From: Lophius americanus
Lineage: Eukaryota; Chordata; Actinopteri; Lophiiformes; Lophiidae
Direction: 5' to 3'
Assembly: GCA_037951165.1 (NCBI GenBank)
Contig: JBBDHG010000004.1
Location: 3,037,501 to 3,101,500 of the forward strand
Length of the DNA: 64,000 bases
The notes beneath the pieces are model-generated. The model was not told the DNA's origin. It saw only the letters and a program-made list of their open reading frames with translations, and did no database searches. Every line of letters starts with the position of its first letter. Positions within the stretch are counted from its first letter, which is position 1. Made by a program: the position numbers and the translations under genes. Shown here piece after piece: positions 39,601-52,500 of the stretch.

Positions 39601-40362
39601 ATCGATTTTCCGCGGTTTTCTCCTGAACACGTGGTCTAGTAATCAGGGCTCCCTTCCCCACCCCATCGATCCCCATCGATCCGCGGGACCGTGTGTGTGA
39701 GTGCCTGCGTGTTGGTGCACCCATGGCCTCGCACTGGGGAGTAGGTTATAGCTCGGGAGCGCGCGTTTGTGACAGACAGACGGAGAAGAAATGGTTTATC
39801 TGCGCAAGAACAAAAGCAATGTGGCTGAAAAAGCTTGGCAGTCATCCAGCACTGGGAATGTCTCCCATAATGTCAACAATATTCAAATACGTTAAAGCAT
39901 TTGGTCGAGATGTGCTGTGCTGGCTGGCGTGAAAGAAAGAAAAAAAACACGTGAAGAAAGTATTCCTTTTGGTATTGCGCGCAAATGGGTGAGCAGAGAA
40001 GTGGTGGGAGAGAATAAAAAGCTGGCTGCAGAGGCGGTGTATGCAAATGATTGATGACTTTAGAGCAGGTTTAGACAAGAGCAGTAAACAGATTTGACTG
40101 TGAGGGTGGATCGATATGAATGTGCACATGTGTATGCATGCATGTGTGTGAGCGTGCATACGTTTGAATCGCCATTGTTCATAGTTTGTTACTGCAACCA
40201 AAGCATAATTAATAAACGAGCTATTTTCCCTTCGCGAAATGCGTTTGTCCCTGCGTCTGAGTCTCCTCGGATACACCCTCCTCTCCCCCACTGTTGTCCT
40301 CTTGTTGGTTTTCTCAATTGTTTTAATTTGCCCTCAGATTGATAGCCCCCATATTGATTGAT
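39601..40362. promoter_or_regulatory. Cluster of Onecut-type binding sites in intron
   Basis: Eight ATCGAT/ATTGAT hexamers lie within 762 bp: ATCGAT at 39601, 39665, 39675 and 40110; ATTGAT at 40050, 40338, 40353 and 40357. ATTGATT-type sequence is the core of the known HNF6/Onecut consensus, and CUT-homeodomain proteins also bind ATCGAT. An octamer ATGCAAAT (40040) sits beside the site at 40050. From base composition I would expect about one. This is a candidate enhancer, possibly autoregulated. Confidence 0.4.
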
Positions 40363-41535
40363 CCGCACTTCAGAACCATTTCATGGAACGTTTATTCAAT
40401 TGGTTCAGGCCCAGCCATGCCAGAATCTGCTATCGGCTCCCTAAGTGCTGTCTCAAACTAAACTCAATACTCCCTAATGTAATGACTGAATGAAAGTGCT
40501 AATATAGTGATAATTTAATATGTAATGCCTGTTTTCCAACAAGTTGAACTACTGGCCATTTTGCAATGCCAACACCATTCCGGTTCGCCTCCATCGCCTC
40601 CACTGCAAGTCCGAGGCTTGGCGAGAGAAGCGGTGCGAAGAGGACCGGGTCTGGTAAACCTTCATTCCAGATAATCAATGGGGAGTTCTACATCTGAAAT
40701 GAGTGCTACCCAATGAACGACCCTCCTCCTCCTCAGCAATGAAAATGACCATTGGGAAGCTAAAGTGGGAGCTGATCATTAAAGAACCTCTCTCGAGGAG
40801 AGAACCACACCGTTGGAACTATCTTTAGTCGACTCATTACCAAATGGGCTTTTCTGAAGAGACAAGCGGGGACGCTCAGTTGTCTCAAGTGGCTCTTGTT
40901 AATATTGCCTCTTTCATATGTCCTGGTGTCAAAGCCGCAACTGCCACTTTGCTTAATCCCAACCTCTTGCTGAACCAGAGATTACCTCACTGCCTGCAGC
41001 TCTGCAATTTTAGGTCTACTCTTAAAGCTGTATGCCTCCTTCAAGAGTTTAGCGCCGCTTTTTATCCCTTAAGTGACAGCCGCTGCTGCTAATTCACTTC
41101 ACATTCACTGTTTACATGGAGATGAGAGGTGGTGTTAATGAGTGCTGGTTTACCTTTCTACATATACGTGTAATATCACAGAGCAATGTAATTAGCTACA
41201 TCTAAAGCTTAAGCTTCGGTTCGACAAAAATCAGACATATTCAGTCTATTTATCTAAAGATCCATCGGTTTTCTGGGATTAATAATTCAGGTGAGGGTTT
41301 TTCTTGTTTTTGTTTTTTTTTTCACAAAATAAATCAATCGTTCATCTTCCTCCTCCTCCAGGATTCCAGAATATGAGAAACTTTAAATATTAGCTATTTG
41401 CGCCCTACTTTACATCAAAGTACATTTTTATCTTTGGTTAAGTGAAAAGTAAATCTCAAACTTTAGAAGCCCTGCTGGTCACAATATCTACCTCATACAG
41501 GTGAAAGGAGAAGACTGCACTCTTTCTTTCCAGAG

Positions 41536-41584
41536 ACTCGTCTCTAGAAAGACTTTCTAGTTTCAAGTCTTTCTAGAGACGAGT
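41536..41584. other. Perfect 19-bp hairpin in onecut3 intron
   Basis: ACTCGTCTCTAGAAAGACT (41536-41554) and its exact reverse complement (41566-41584) are separated by 11 nt. Two further palindromes overlap it: AGAGAC-TC-GTCTCT (41532-41545) and CTAGAAAG-A-CTTTCTAG (41544-41560). The block therefore has several alternative folds. No transposon signature is seen. Confidence 0.8.
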
Positions 41585-43205
41585 TTTCACTATGATATTA
41601 CTTTGAATTGCATCTTCTAATGTAGTCTTCATTTGTGTGTGTGTCTGTGTGTGAATGTGTGAGCGTGTCTGTGTGGATGTGTGTGTGTTTACGTGTGTGT
41701 GGATGAGGGGGCATGAGGGGCAGACGGTGAACTAACCGCACCGAGCTGCTGCTAGTCGACGCCTGGACGGACGGATGGGATCGGGCTTTGTGTCCGGTGA
41801 GACGGGCTCTCTCCCGCCCTGGACGGACTACTGCAGGCGAGAAACAGTTTGGCGTCAATCACTCTCTGTCACACCTTTCAGATGTACGGTTATTGATTGT
41901 ATTGATCATGTCATAGGCCTATTCATTGCTGCAAAGTAAAACGCCCAAATGGCCAATCACCATCAACAGCAAAACACAAACCAACCCGTCCCTCCATCCT
42001 AAAAAAAAGAGACCCTCTATTGATTTGGATCGGTTTATTTGAAAGCTTTCGTGTTTGTCAGTGTAAATCCAGTGTTGTCCTGTTGAGGCGAGTAATCGAC
42101 AACCTTGCAGCCTATATCAGATATTGGCTTGTAGTCTATAAACCGTGTTCTTGAACGTTTCTCCTCCCCAAATTGTTCTCTATCAACTCCAAATAAACTG
42201 TCCGGTTCAACTCCAGACAACACTAGATCTATCACACAGTTTCTGCTGATATTATGATGAGTGAAAATCGAGTCATTGGTTATACAGTAAGACATTTTCC
42301 GTAGAAGCCATCATTACAGTAAAACAAATTTTATTGCCATATAGGATAGATTTCAAGGGCCCAATAAATAAATCCGTGTTTGGTTTTGAATAAGATGTGT
42401 TATTGAAGCTTTTCTCCAGCCTATATGATTTACTTTCCAAGCAGTTCAATTATTTATCAGAAATCAGTATCAGATTTTGATTTAATGGCATTTACATAAA
42501 TGTGTGCCAATTTTGTAAAGGTTGTTAATGTTCTGAGAAGCTGTCCATTATTAACACGAATGGTTTAGAAAACAAAAAATTATATCATGATTTGAAACTA
42601 AAGCTGTAATTTTATTATCCCTGTAAATTATAATGAAGGCTAATAGAGGTTTCTGGCAGCTTATCCAGTTGGTTGGAGAGAGAGCCTTTTCCAAACTTAG
42701 ATGGGGCAATTTGAACGTTTACAATAGAAAAGAAAAAAGAAAAGTCCACGTTATAAGCTATTATAAGACCTTAAAACTGCATCACTTCTATGACATTAGT
42801 GTCTGTTCAGATCTGATCTTAAATGATATAAGCGGAGGGATACTACCATATATTTTAACACCTACAAAATAAAAATTTAAAGTAAATGTTTCATCCTGGA
42901 CACAGTCCTATTTTCATGTAGTTTAGTTAAGTTACACTAATAACATAACATTGTGTAAAATGGGAGCATGAAAGTCAGGTGCCATAAGTCTAAAATGTGA
43001 GGAGACAGACGGAGGATGTGCCTTGCTGCTGGTACAGAGCCAGACGAGAAAGAACGGGAGAGGAAGGATGAAGGCAGGAAGGGAAGGAGAGAGAGGGAGG
43101 GAGAATGAGCGAGCCGAAGAGAGCAGAGGAGAGGAAATCAATACCGATTCAGAGTGAGTCAGATAAGCCTGAACAATGTATAGTGCAGACACACTCTATA
43201 ACCTA

Positions 43206-43292
43206 GTCTCACACACCCACACACATGTATTGAAACACACATACATGCACACAAAAACACACACACACCCACACACACACACACACAGACAC
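43206..43292. repeat. CA-rich imperfect microsatellite
   Basis: Interrupted CA repeats with ACAT and ACCC variants, in the onecut3 intron. A purine-rich tract (GGAAGGATGAAGGCAGGAAG and similar) lies just upstream at 43045-43135. Confidence 0.85.
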
Positions 43293-44435
43293 TTGGTTGA
43301 ATGTGCTTGCTCCATAAAGATGCATTATAAACCCCATAAAGCATCTCAACCTTTAAAATCAAATGACATCACAACCTTGGATTGCTTTGAGGATTCGCTG
43401 ACATGAGCAGAAAGAGCTCATTACTACATCTCAATAGGCAGCTGCATGCTCTGATGCTCTTTGTTTACTGTAAGATGCTCTTAAGCTCTGCTTTTATTTA
43501 CGTTAACGTATCAGCCTCCCCGCACTGATAACTGAGGCCTCAAGAGTATGATCTGGTCTGAGTTTTCAGCACTTTGAAGTCTACACCATCCTTGCTGGTG
43601 TCAGATCAGTGCTGTTGATATCTCACAGGATGTTTGGGATGTTAACAGCATTCTTCAAAACCACTACACACCCTTTGGTGTGGTGTTAGGTCCATGAGAC
43701 TAGTGTGTGGTCCTCGCTGTTAACCACAGCTTTGACTTTGCTTACCAAGAAGATGCTGTTACAAGCGTGAAGACCAGCGCTCTCTGCCTCACTCTTTCTT
43801 CCCAGCTCCCCTCCATCTCCCTTATACTTATCAATTATTAAGGATGGTATTGATCCTTTCACTACCCTGTCTCTATCCGGCTGTTCACTCAAAGCCCGAA
43901 CCTGCCCACCCTCATTCAATCAATTCAATCCAAAGCCAGACTGACTGAATTTTTTACATACCAATGTTGTTCATTTGGCTTCTTCAAAAAAATGATGGAC
44001 AGCAAAACTGGTATTAATCTTTCATGGCACGGGTAAGTTTCGATTGGCATTAAAAGATGTCTATGGCGAGAGAGCAGGGAGATTGGAAAATGGCTGCGTG
44101 CATTGTTTGACTTCATGAAGCAGAACACATTCATCCTCAGTCAGTGTGGGGGGATTTTTTATTCTGACTTGTTCTTTTGCGCCAGTGTCCTGAAGGTAAA
44201 CAACCAGCCTGCCTGTTGCCAGGTTAACCACTGAAAGATCAGTGATATTTTGCTTCAGAGAGGGAGAGAGAGAGAAACACAGACAGAAATAGAGAGGGAG
44301 AGCATCAGGGAGCGTGAGCGAAGGGGGTTGGGAAGGGAAACGGCCTTATTGATCTCCTATGTGCAAAGCTAGGCAAACAGTGAAAGGACAGAGCTACACT
44401 ATTAATGACACTCATAGCCTCAGCTACTAATCCTC

Positions 44436-44615
<180 letters not shown>

Positions 44616-45636
44616 TATTGTCAGTTCATAAACACATTACGGTCATTTTATCAACCATTTTATAACATTAAGTCATTGAATAGTGCAAGGAGAATGAATA
44701 CAGTTTGGTTATTTTGATTTTGTTAAGTATTGATTCTGCTAATTCTAGTTGTTGTCCATAAACAACTGTAATAAATTATAATATCCATTTGAAAAAGTTA
44801 TGAGTGTTATGCTTTTACAGTAATAAATTGGTATAGCAAATGATGTATTCCCCTTACCTGAATTTGATACACATTTCCCAAGGCTATGTTCTTTCCAGTG
44901 TGTCTCCCTGTTAGAAGGATTTCTCATAAAGTTATAAAGAAGCTTTATTATCGATTTCTTATTTATTTTGGTGGTCATCTGGATAAAGAGTATACCACGG
45001 TGGCAAACATTGTTTCTACTGTAACGCCTTCGGTGATTACGCGACGCCATCCCATTTACAGCTACCATGTATGCATTGTCATATCCAGAATATTTCAATT
45101 GGGTTCACAGAGACGTTGCCACTGTGAGATAACATATAAAAGTGAGACGGACTTAAAAAAAATCGTATTGGAAACTGTGCTGACTCATTTAAGTTTCAAA
45201 TATGATGTATCTTCATAGATTGCTTGTTTTGGATAACTATTAAACTAATAAAGATGAAAAAAGGACATGCGTTTCACAGTTAAAGAGGCTTGTTATGAGA
45301 GCCAAACTATAATAGGAGCAGCCTATTGCTTTAAGCGTAAAATTAACTAACAATAATATTTATATTGGGCTTGGTGGCATTTCCGTTGTAGTCTTGTTTT
45401 ACGATGTCTTGGAGATGTTAAATTTATGTTCTAGGTAAGAAAAAAATATTGGATAATAGCACAGTCAGTGTTTTTACATGTTTCGTTTTATGACGATGGG
45501 ATGAGATTTTCATTTTGGTCGTTATTACACCAGGCATAATTGCCTATGATCTAAAATTAGATCTTTTACTACGGAGTGTTAGACGCAAAGCTGGAGAGGC
45601 TGTGCGGTTATTGCGCCTCTCACCCCCGGTATGAGT

Positions 45637-45687
45637 ATTGATCCGTGTGCCACATTTAAAAGGGAAAGTGGGAACTGGCGTATTGAT
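45637..45687. promoter_or_regulatory. Paired GTATTGATC sites near onecut3 donor
   Basis: Two identical GTATTGATC runs have their ATTGAT cores starting at 45637 and 45682, 45 bp apart, about 460-510 nt into the intron from exon 1. Both fit the Onecut core. The flanking block 45590-45720 is GC-richer than the rest of the intron, which suggests a regulatory element. Confidence 0.35.
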
Positions 45688-46145
45688 CAGGGCAACCTGG
45701 GGTCACCCCGCTTCTCTCCCGCGAAAGCTGGCCCAGTAGCCCCACCGCCACCTCTGAGTGCTTGTAGTTTCACACAGAAAGGGTGAACAAAGTTTAATGT
45801 TGGTTTTTGCTTTTACTGATCAAAATACATCCCCCACATAATGAGTCTGCAGGCGACTCTTAAAGCAAAAGTACAAACCCAAACTAGTCATCCCCATATT
45901 TGTTTTTCCAGAGATTCAAAGTCCCTGCAATGAATTTGCTCTGTGACATAAAGTTGTTTCAAATGTTAGTAAGCGGGGTTGTTCATTCTAGCGGCGGTGG
46001 ATCTGTCCTCGGTGCTGAAACCTTCAGCCCAAGGTTACGTGTGGACGTTAACGATTTGGATATAAACGGTGGAAAGTGACGGGCTGTTACTTCGGACTGA
46101 GTAGTTTTAATGTGAGATATTAAAAGTGTAAGGAAGGAATCTTAC

Positions 46146-47220
46146 CTGCCAGTCGGAGAGCAGACATCCTTTGAAATTCGGGCTCCTGCAACCACTTCCA
46201 CATCCGCCTGAACGTCTCCCGGCCTGACTTGAGCTTACTCCAGGGTTTGGGGTTCCGTAGCAGATCTGAGAGGGTTCCCTGTGACCGACTCAAGATCCTC
46301 TGGGCGAATATGGCCTGCGGGATGGAGTAACGCTTTAATTCGGCCGTTATCCGCTGAGCAACTTCCTTTGTGTTGATTTCTTCCGCCTGGATGGCCGACC
46401 CCGTTACTCCCTGTCCAGCTCCGTGGCCATGCCGCTCCCGTTCCCCCAGCATCACTGCGCTGTTCGCCTGGGAGTGGAGGTGACTGTGCGGGTGGTGGTG
46501 CATGCCGTTGAGGTTTGAGATCATACCGTGGCTGTGTCCCCCTAAACTTCTGGCAAAGTGCTCTTGTTCGCTTCGGGAAAGCATGGAGGCGTGGGACTCG
46601 AACCCTGACACCGGAGAGAGCATCTTCGTGTCTGTGGAGAGGTGTGCGCTCGGACCGTAGGCAGAAAGCGACTGCTGGGAGTTGTGCAAAGAGCCCAGTC
46701 CGCTGGACAGCGGGGAGAGTGATCCGTGACCCATACCGGACATCTCTTTGGGGTAGTGACCATATAAATTGCCCATGGAGGCGAGCCCCCGGTGGTCGTC
46801 ACGCATCAGCGTGAAGCTGCCGCTGACGTTCCCGGCGGAGAGCCGCTGATGTGCGGCCGCGTGATGGTGTGAGTGCGGGTGGTGAAACTTATCCGAGACG
46901 TTAGAAATGGGAGGTAGATGCTGCAAAGGAGTCAGCGTGGTGTACGTGTTGCTAAGGCTCATTCCGGTCTCACACATGCTGATAGACGGGTGAAGGTGTC
47001 CGGACAGCGCAGAGGGATCGGTCCGGTAGTCCCCACCAGGCCCTTCCAGGAGCGAGGCCATACCGGAAACCATGGCTGACCGCGAGCCGGGAGCATGTGA
47101 GACCAAATTCCGGGGAGTGGAGCTGGGGGACGGTGACGGCCGCCCATGCGGAGAACTCATAAGTTCTCCCGCCTGGGAGTGCGAGGACACACTGTGAAGG
47201 TTCTCCATGGTGAGCTCCAT
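46146..47220 (-). CDS. onecut3: onecut3 exon 1: N-terminus and CUT domain
   Basis: First coding exon, residues 1-358 plus one base of codon 359, from ATG at 47218-47220 to donor GCAG|GTAAGA. The start MELTMENLHSVSSHSQAGEL matches the ONECUT3 N-terminal pattern. Conserved Onecut blocks follow: MASLLEG (54-60), TYTTLTPLQHLPPISNVSDKF (92-112), NVSGSFTLMRDD (131-142). The CUT domain spans about 279-357 (EEINTKEVAQRITAELKRYS through EPEFQRMSALRLA) and is essentially invariant. Histidine-rich patches lie at 113-124 and 229-249 instead of the Ala/Gly/Pro runs of human ONECUT3. The full protein is 475 residues. Onecut factors are nuclear activators in liver, pancreas, retina and neurons; ONECUT3 acts mainly in neural and endocrine tissue. 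Which teleost a/b copy this is was not determined. Confidence 0.94.
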
Positions 47221-47680
47221 AGCTGAATTTATATATGTTTTCTCCCTGTCCCACCCTCCCTACCCTCACCCCTCTCTGGCTCCTGTCTCTCACGCTCAGT
47301 CAAGACGCACGCTCGGTTTTACTCCGTAGCTCTCCTGGAGCAATAAAATGACCAACCGTTTGAATACCAATCCATTGATTCCAGTCCCCAATCAATCCAA
47401 CGCGGCATAGAGAAGTTGTGATGTTCTGATGAAGGCGCAGAACTGAGCGTCTCCTCGGCGCCGGAGCGCTTTAAGCATCGGTGTGGATGGGAGCTCTCCA
47501 GCGCTGTATCTCATCTCAGGTCCAGCAGTTCTTCCACTAAGAGGAGGCTGAGCCACGTGTCCGAGAGGAGGGAGCGCGCTTCTGTGTATTTAAAATGTGG
47601 GAAGTGTACGAGCAGAGTTTTCAGAATAGTCTCCCTCTCTGATGAAGGCGAATAATCTCGCAACGTATATATAGTCCTAT
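46150..47680 (-). promoter_or_regulatory. CpG-rich onecut3 promoter and exon 1 zone
   Basis: This block is visibly richer in CG dinucleotides than the AT-rich surroundings, as expected for a developmental-gene CpG island. It spans exon 1 and about 450 bp upstream. The 5' UTR should lie in 47221 to about 47640. An E-box CACGTG sits near 47553, and ATTGAT/ATCAAT at 47374 and 47391. Confidence 0.5.
47666..47673 (-). promoter_or_regulatory. Possible TATA box of onecut3
   Basis: TATATATA on the minus strand (context GGACTATATATACGTTG), about 450 nt upstream of the ATG. It would place transcription start near 47640. Unconfirmed; TATA-like runs are frequent in this DNA. Confidence 0.25.
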
Positions 47681-48245
47681 AGTCATATTGTATTATTATT
47701 ATTATTATATTGTACAATCAGGAAAATCATTTCCCAAGGATTTAATAAATTACATTATTTATGCGTGCCTTCTGTGCTTGAGTGCGTGAGCCTGGTGTGG
47801 CAGGCACACTTTGTTCACGCGTGACAAACTGACAGGTGGTGATCTGAAGTGAGATATATGTGAAATACACTCAGTATCAGTTTCCGAACACGGGAGTTCC
47901 TTACAGATAAACTTTGTTTTCTCACGGACTATAGGGTTTTGCATGTGTGCGCTTAGTGATAAACCTGATCGAAGTATTGATTGACAGAGATTAATGACGT
48001 GGCGCAGGCCGTAAAGTATGAGTGGGCGGGGGCGAAATAGGTCACAAAGTAAGTTAGGACCCTTATGCTACAGTTGTCTGTGCGGAGTTCATCATGTCCA
48101 GATAAGCTAAATATGACTCTTATCCTCAGAAGTGAGGTAAATTTGGTATTGTATTCTTTTCACACTCCAATCTCAACACAACAAGAGAAAATAGAGAAAC
48201 ATTCATTTTTCATCGTGATTGTGGCACAAATATAACGCCATGATT

Positions 48246-48300
48246 ATCCTGTTCCGGGCCAGGGGGCTGGAACCCATCCCAGCTGATATTGGGCTATCAA
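48246..48300 (-). mobile_element. L2-like LINE 3' tail fragment
   Basis: On the minus strand the segment reads AGCTGGGATGGGTTCCAGCC, then CCCTGGCCCGGAACAGGATAA, the same terminal block as at 32006-32127 and 63029-63158. Only about 55 bp are preserved. Confidence 0.6.
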
Positions 48301-48413
48301 TTAAAAATCAACAACTAAAATAGAGTGAAAGTTACATCTGTAGCAGCTGGGTGACTTGTGATTTTAAGTTAGATGAATAATTTAGTTTACGAAAATATAA
48401 GAGCTATAGGCAG

Positions 48414-48414
48414 C

Positions 48415-48468
<54 letters not shown>
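48414..48468. repeat. (AAT)n microsatellite
   Basis: Perfect AAT trinucleotide tract of about 55 bp. Confidence 0.95.
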
Positions 48469-49080
48469 TTATTTTGTTTAATTACATACGTTAATCTTTT
48501 TTTTAAACGAATTTTGCAGAGACTATAATATTTGGTGCTTTAGGTGTCGCCGATTACTTTAACACAGTGCATCATGAGCTTCCTCAACTTCGGCCAATAT
48601 GCAGATGCTTTCAGCTAACATTAATGCCCGTGTGTGTGTGACTGTACTGCAAGCTTTTTAAGGAAAATTGTGAAGCTCCAAACCCATTGGTTGTGTCAAT
48701 ATTGTGTTTGCCATAATTTTTTTTTTTTTTTACATATTTCCACTGTTCAGAGTGAATTTTTCAGTTTTACCATAAAGGACAAATTAAGAAATTAAGCAAT
48801 CACGACATCTTCATCAGATATCTATACTTTATTTCATTCATATTAAGTTTGCTCATTTAATTTAAAAAGTAGTTTAAATAATTCAGCCGTCAACATTTTC
48901 AGCCAAATAAAGCTTAATAAAGCTATAAAGTATTTTTATTTTTTTTTAAAAACAACATATTTTACAATTTATAAAACTATATTAAATTTAATTGTGTTCC
49001 ATTTACATATTTCAAATCCAGTTTGATTTTCAAGGTTTCATATTTTTAAGGAAACAAACTAATCTGATTAAAGAAATCTG

Positions 49081-49520
49081 CAGGCCTTATTATTGACACA
49101 CATTTTGCCCTGAGCTCGAGGCCTTCTGCCCTCATGGAAGAGACGTTGTAAGAGCGCGTTGGGTCAGCAAGAACCCAACCAAAAACAGTCTGAAACCCGT
49201 CCACAAACCGCTCCGTGTCCGTCGTTATTTCTGCATAACAATAAGCTGTGTGGTTTACGCGTTTTCAGCAATTGATCGCCACGTTCGATTTATCGATCAT
49301 CAATCGCTTCCTGCTCGCTCGCGCTGTTTGCTAAATTCAGAGGCATTTGTGTTAGATCGTTCCGGGAGTTAGGCTTTGACCTGTGTCGTACGATGACCAG
49401 CACCGAGATGGTGTTGAAAACATAAACGTCAGCGGAGGATTTTTAATTATCTAATGAGGAAAAGAAAGACATTTATAAACGTTGACCTCCTGCCTTAAAA
49501 TAGATAACGCTATCTGTTAC
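49081..49520. promoter_or_regulatory. Enhancer-like block with Onecut-type sites
   Basis: A CG-containing island in AT-rich DNA, about 2 kb upstream of the onecut3 ATG. Between 49271 and 49305 it packs ATTGAT, TATCGATC and ATCAATCG within 35 bp, all Onecut-type cores. A homeodomain-type run TTTTTAATTATCTAATGAGG follows at 49440. Composition and site density suggest a conserved non-coding element. Conservation was not tested. Confidence 0.4.
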
Positions 49521-52500
49521 GGCCTGTAAGCGTCATGTTTGGATGTGCTTATTGAACTGGTAAGACGTTATTTCGATCACGACAAATTTAACTAAACATT
49601 CTTATCACCTTAATTAATTTATTACACTTACGAAACGTATTTTTACGAGTTATTTTGGTTTTGCGTTGGGTATCCAACATTTATCTTTTTTTTTTTGTCT
49701 ATGAGGTCAGACTGTGTGGAACATTTACTTTATTATATATATCTTTGATTTACTGAAATCTTATTGTTAATGCATACATTTCTTCTTTTCTTCTTAAAAT
49801 GAAAATTAATGTCAAATTGAAATTTTGTATTGACATTATTATTATCAATAATTATTTTCCTGATTGATTTATTAATAGGCTTGATTAAATCTCTGCAAGT
49901 TTGTTTTAATATACTGAAATATTTAGAATGAATTCAGTATTTAAAATTGCGTAACATCCACCCGGCCAGTAATATCTAGCACTCGTGACAGAGGAATAGT
50001 CAGGAATTGTGACAAAATCATAACATCTGTAAGGATGAAATTATTATAATTTGGAGCACAGGGGAGATACTACTGTTTCAAAAACACTGAAGATGTTTTT
50101 CATTTTCCCAATTACAAGTAGTCTGATATGTATCTATGCATATGCACATATGTAATTAATTGCATACCTTAATAAAGAAATTGAAAAACATTTCTTTCCT
50201 TATGTAAGATGAGCCATGGCTTTAACTTTGGATACTGCAGGTTTACTGATGGTAAAGGAATGTGCAGTATTAGAACAAAAAACAAACAATAATTTTGTGA
50301 ATGTTCATTCTGTTTGACATTAGTGTAGTAAATGAAATTGGCGGACTGATTATTTTCCATACAAGCTTTTGAAATATATTTTATAAACGGTGACAGAGCA
50401 GTTTCTCACGCATTTAATACCTACTTTATTTTTTTTTCAATTATTTCCATTTATTTTTCTAACTGACAAACACTTACAGTCTACGTTCAGTTAGTGATTT
50501 TTTATTTAGTGAGTATAAAAAAAAATAATGTCAAATTCAAATGCAAATTCAGCAGAGCCATCAAATGATTCTGCAAGAATAATAAAAAAATAGATATTAT
50601 TGATTTATTCATTATTATTATTTATTCTTCAGTTCTTTGTATATGATGTATGAGATCTAAAATATTTTAAAAGCAGAAGCTGAGTTTGTTTCCCCTGCAG
50701 TTGTAGCTGTTTTGAGTCATTTCTCACTTATCAAACAATGTGTGTTGACAAAGTGTCTTATATCAGCTATAGATATATGGAATGACCCCTCATATCAGAT
50801 CATAGTTACAAACAAAACTGAACATTGATCATACGATTTAGGTGGAAAAAAACATCTTGAGCTGTGAGAATAGTGATATGTAATACATGTCTCTTAATGC
50901 TAAACATTTCTTACATTTGTTTTGGGGAGTTTATTTGTGTTTAATTTAAGTAACACAAATAAAATCTTCCTAAATGTTGTAGAAGGTTTAACAGCAAAAA
51001 TACATTTAAAGATTAAAAGCCACGTTGATTCATTTTAACAATATAATCTACTTTTTGTAATTCCATAACACTGAGCTATCAATAAGAATATTCTTGTTAT
51101 TGATTAGAACCCCTGCAGCTGATAAATGAAGAGTTTAGGCACATCAAGATTTAAAGACAAATGCACCTTCATATACTTTTGTTATTGTAGTTCAGTATTA
51201 AACCACGTAATGATGATGATGATGATTTCATTCATCATATCCCTTTATCAAAGGAAAACACCCAGGAGTCCAACTTCTCCAGCATCCATATTGGCACAGA
51301 CAATGGTTGCTAAGAAACAGAAGGAGAGCTGTATTGAGACAGAATAGTCAATCAATTCTCCCGCAGTGTATGTCTGTGTGAGTGTGTGTGTCCTGTTTGT
51401 CTATATTGCAGAGCTATATTGTTTCTCCAGTCAAGTCTGTAAATTAGATCTGAGAGAGCTTGTTTTCAGAGCTAGGAAGGGAAGTAATGTATTTAAAAAC
51501 TCACTTTATCTTCAGCAACATCATCTTGGAAAGTATTAGGATATGAGTGGATCGCAAATGCCATCGTTTTCACACACCTGTTATTTCAGCTGTTAGTATT
51601 GAGATAACACCATCCTCAACTATTTCATATCCAGGTCATAAGTCACTTTTACCTTCCTCCAGTGAATATCTGCTTAACATCACATCCCTCAATTACAGTT
51701 TGAGGCCTATGAGGGAGACCCTTATCTTCACGATACAGAGGGAAGTAACAGATTATTAGTCAGGTGGACCAGTAGAAGATCTTTTGCTGTCTGTACCCAA
51801 AAGGGACATTATTGGTTTTCATTTGCTTGCCCCGTGGAAAAAAAACAGCTCCCAATAAAAATCTTACCTGTGTTGTTCTGTCGTTACTTTCCACTCTGAG
51901 AGCAAGCACCTTGCTGAACCACAGAGTGATGCAAAATTAGACTTTAGAAATAAATCATTTTTCAACATTCGAATGGGAAAGATAAAGACTATCCTGTGAC
52001 GTCTTATGAGCATATTTGACTCAAGCCTTTTTGGGAGCCGAAGCACAATTCAGCCAATGCTACTTTTATATTGTCACTGCTTATTATCTGGATCTTGTAA
52101 ATCTAACATATCCATTATCAATGTCACCAGTTGTTTCTTTGTTGTTTTTCAGTCTGGCATGTTTTGATATGTTAGCGTGGTCTGGTGTTAATTTACAATT
52201 TAATATACATGCGGCACCTTGAGACTTAACTGTCTGTGGTGCACTGGGAAGTAATACATTGAACAGTATGAAATACATATGCCGTAAATATATTAAGCAC
52301 TAAATGTTTTTGTTATTGTTAACAACTACAAGCACAATTAAGTTAGCATAAGCCAGATCTGCGCATGTAAGGAAAGAATTCAACTGCAGACTGCAAAAAA
52401 AAGGATAAATACCGAATGAAGTAGATTTTAGGAACACAAAATAAAACAACAGCAATGGGTCAAGGGTAAAAACGAAATAAAGAATAAACTTTGCTGATTT

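Noticed and set aside
44886..45218. 110-residue plus-strand frame, overlapped by a 117-residue minus frame
   Set aside because: No known domain, intronic, and open on both strands; could be transposon debris but nothing supports it.
46515..47293. Other frames over onecut3 exon 1 (99, 86, 62 and 107 residues)
   Set aside because: Shadows of the GC-rich coding exon in other frames.
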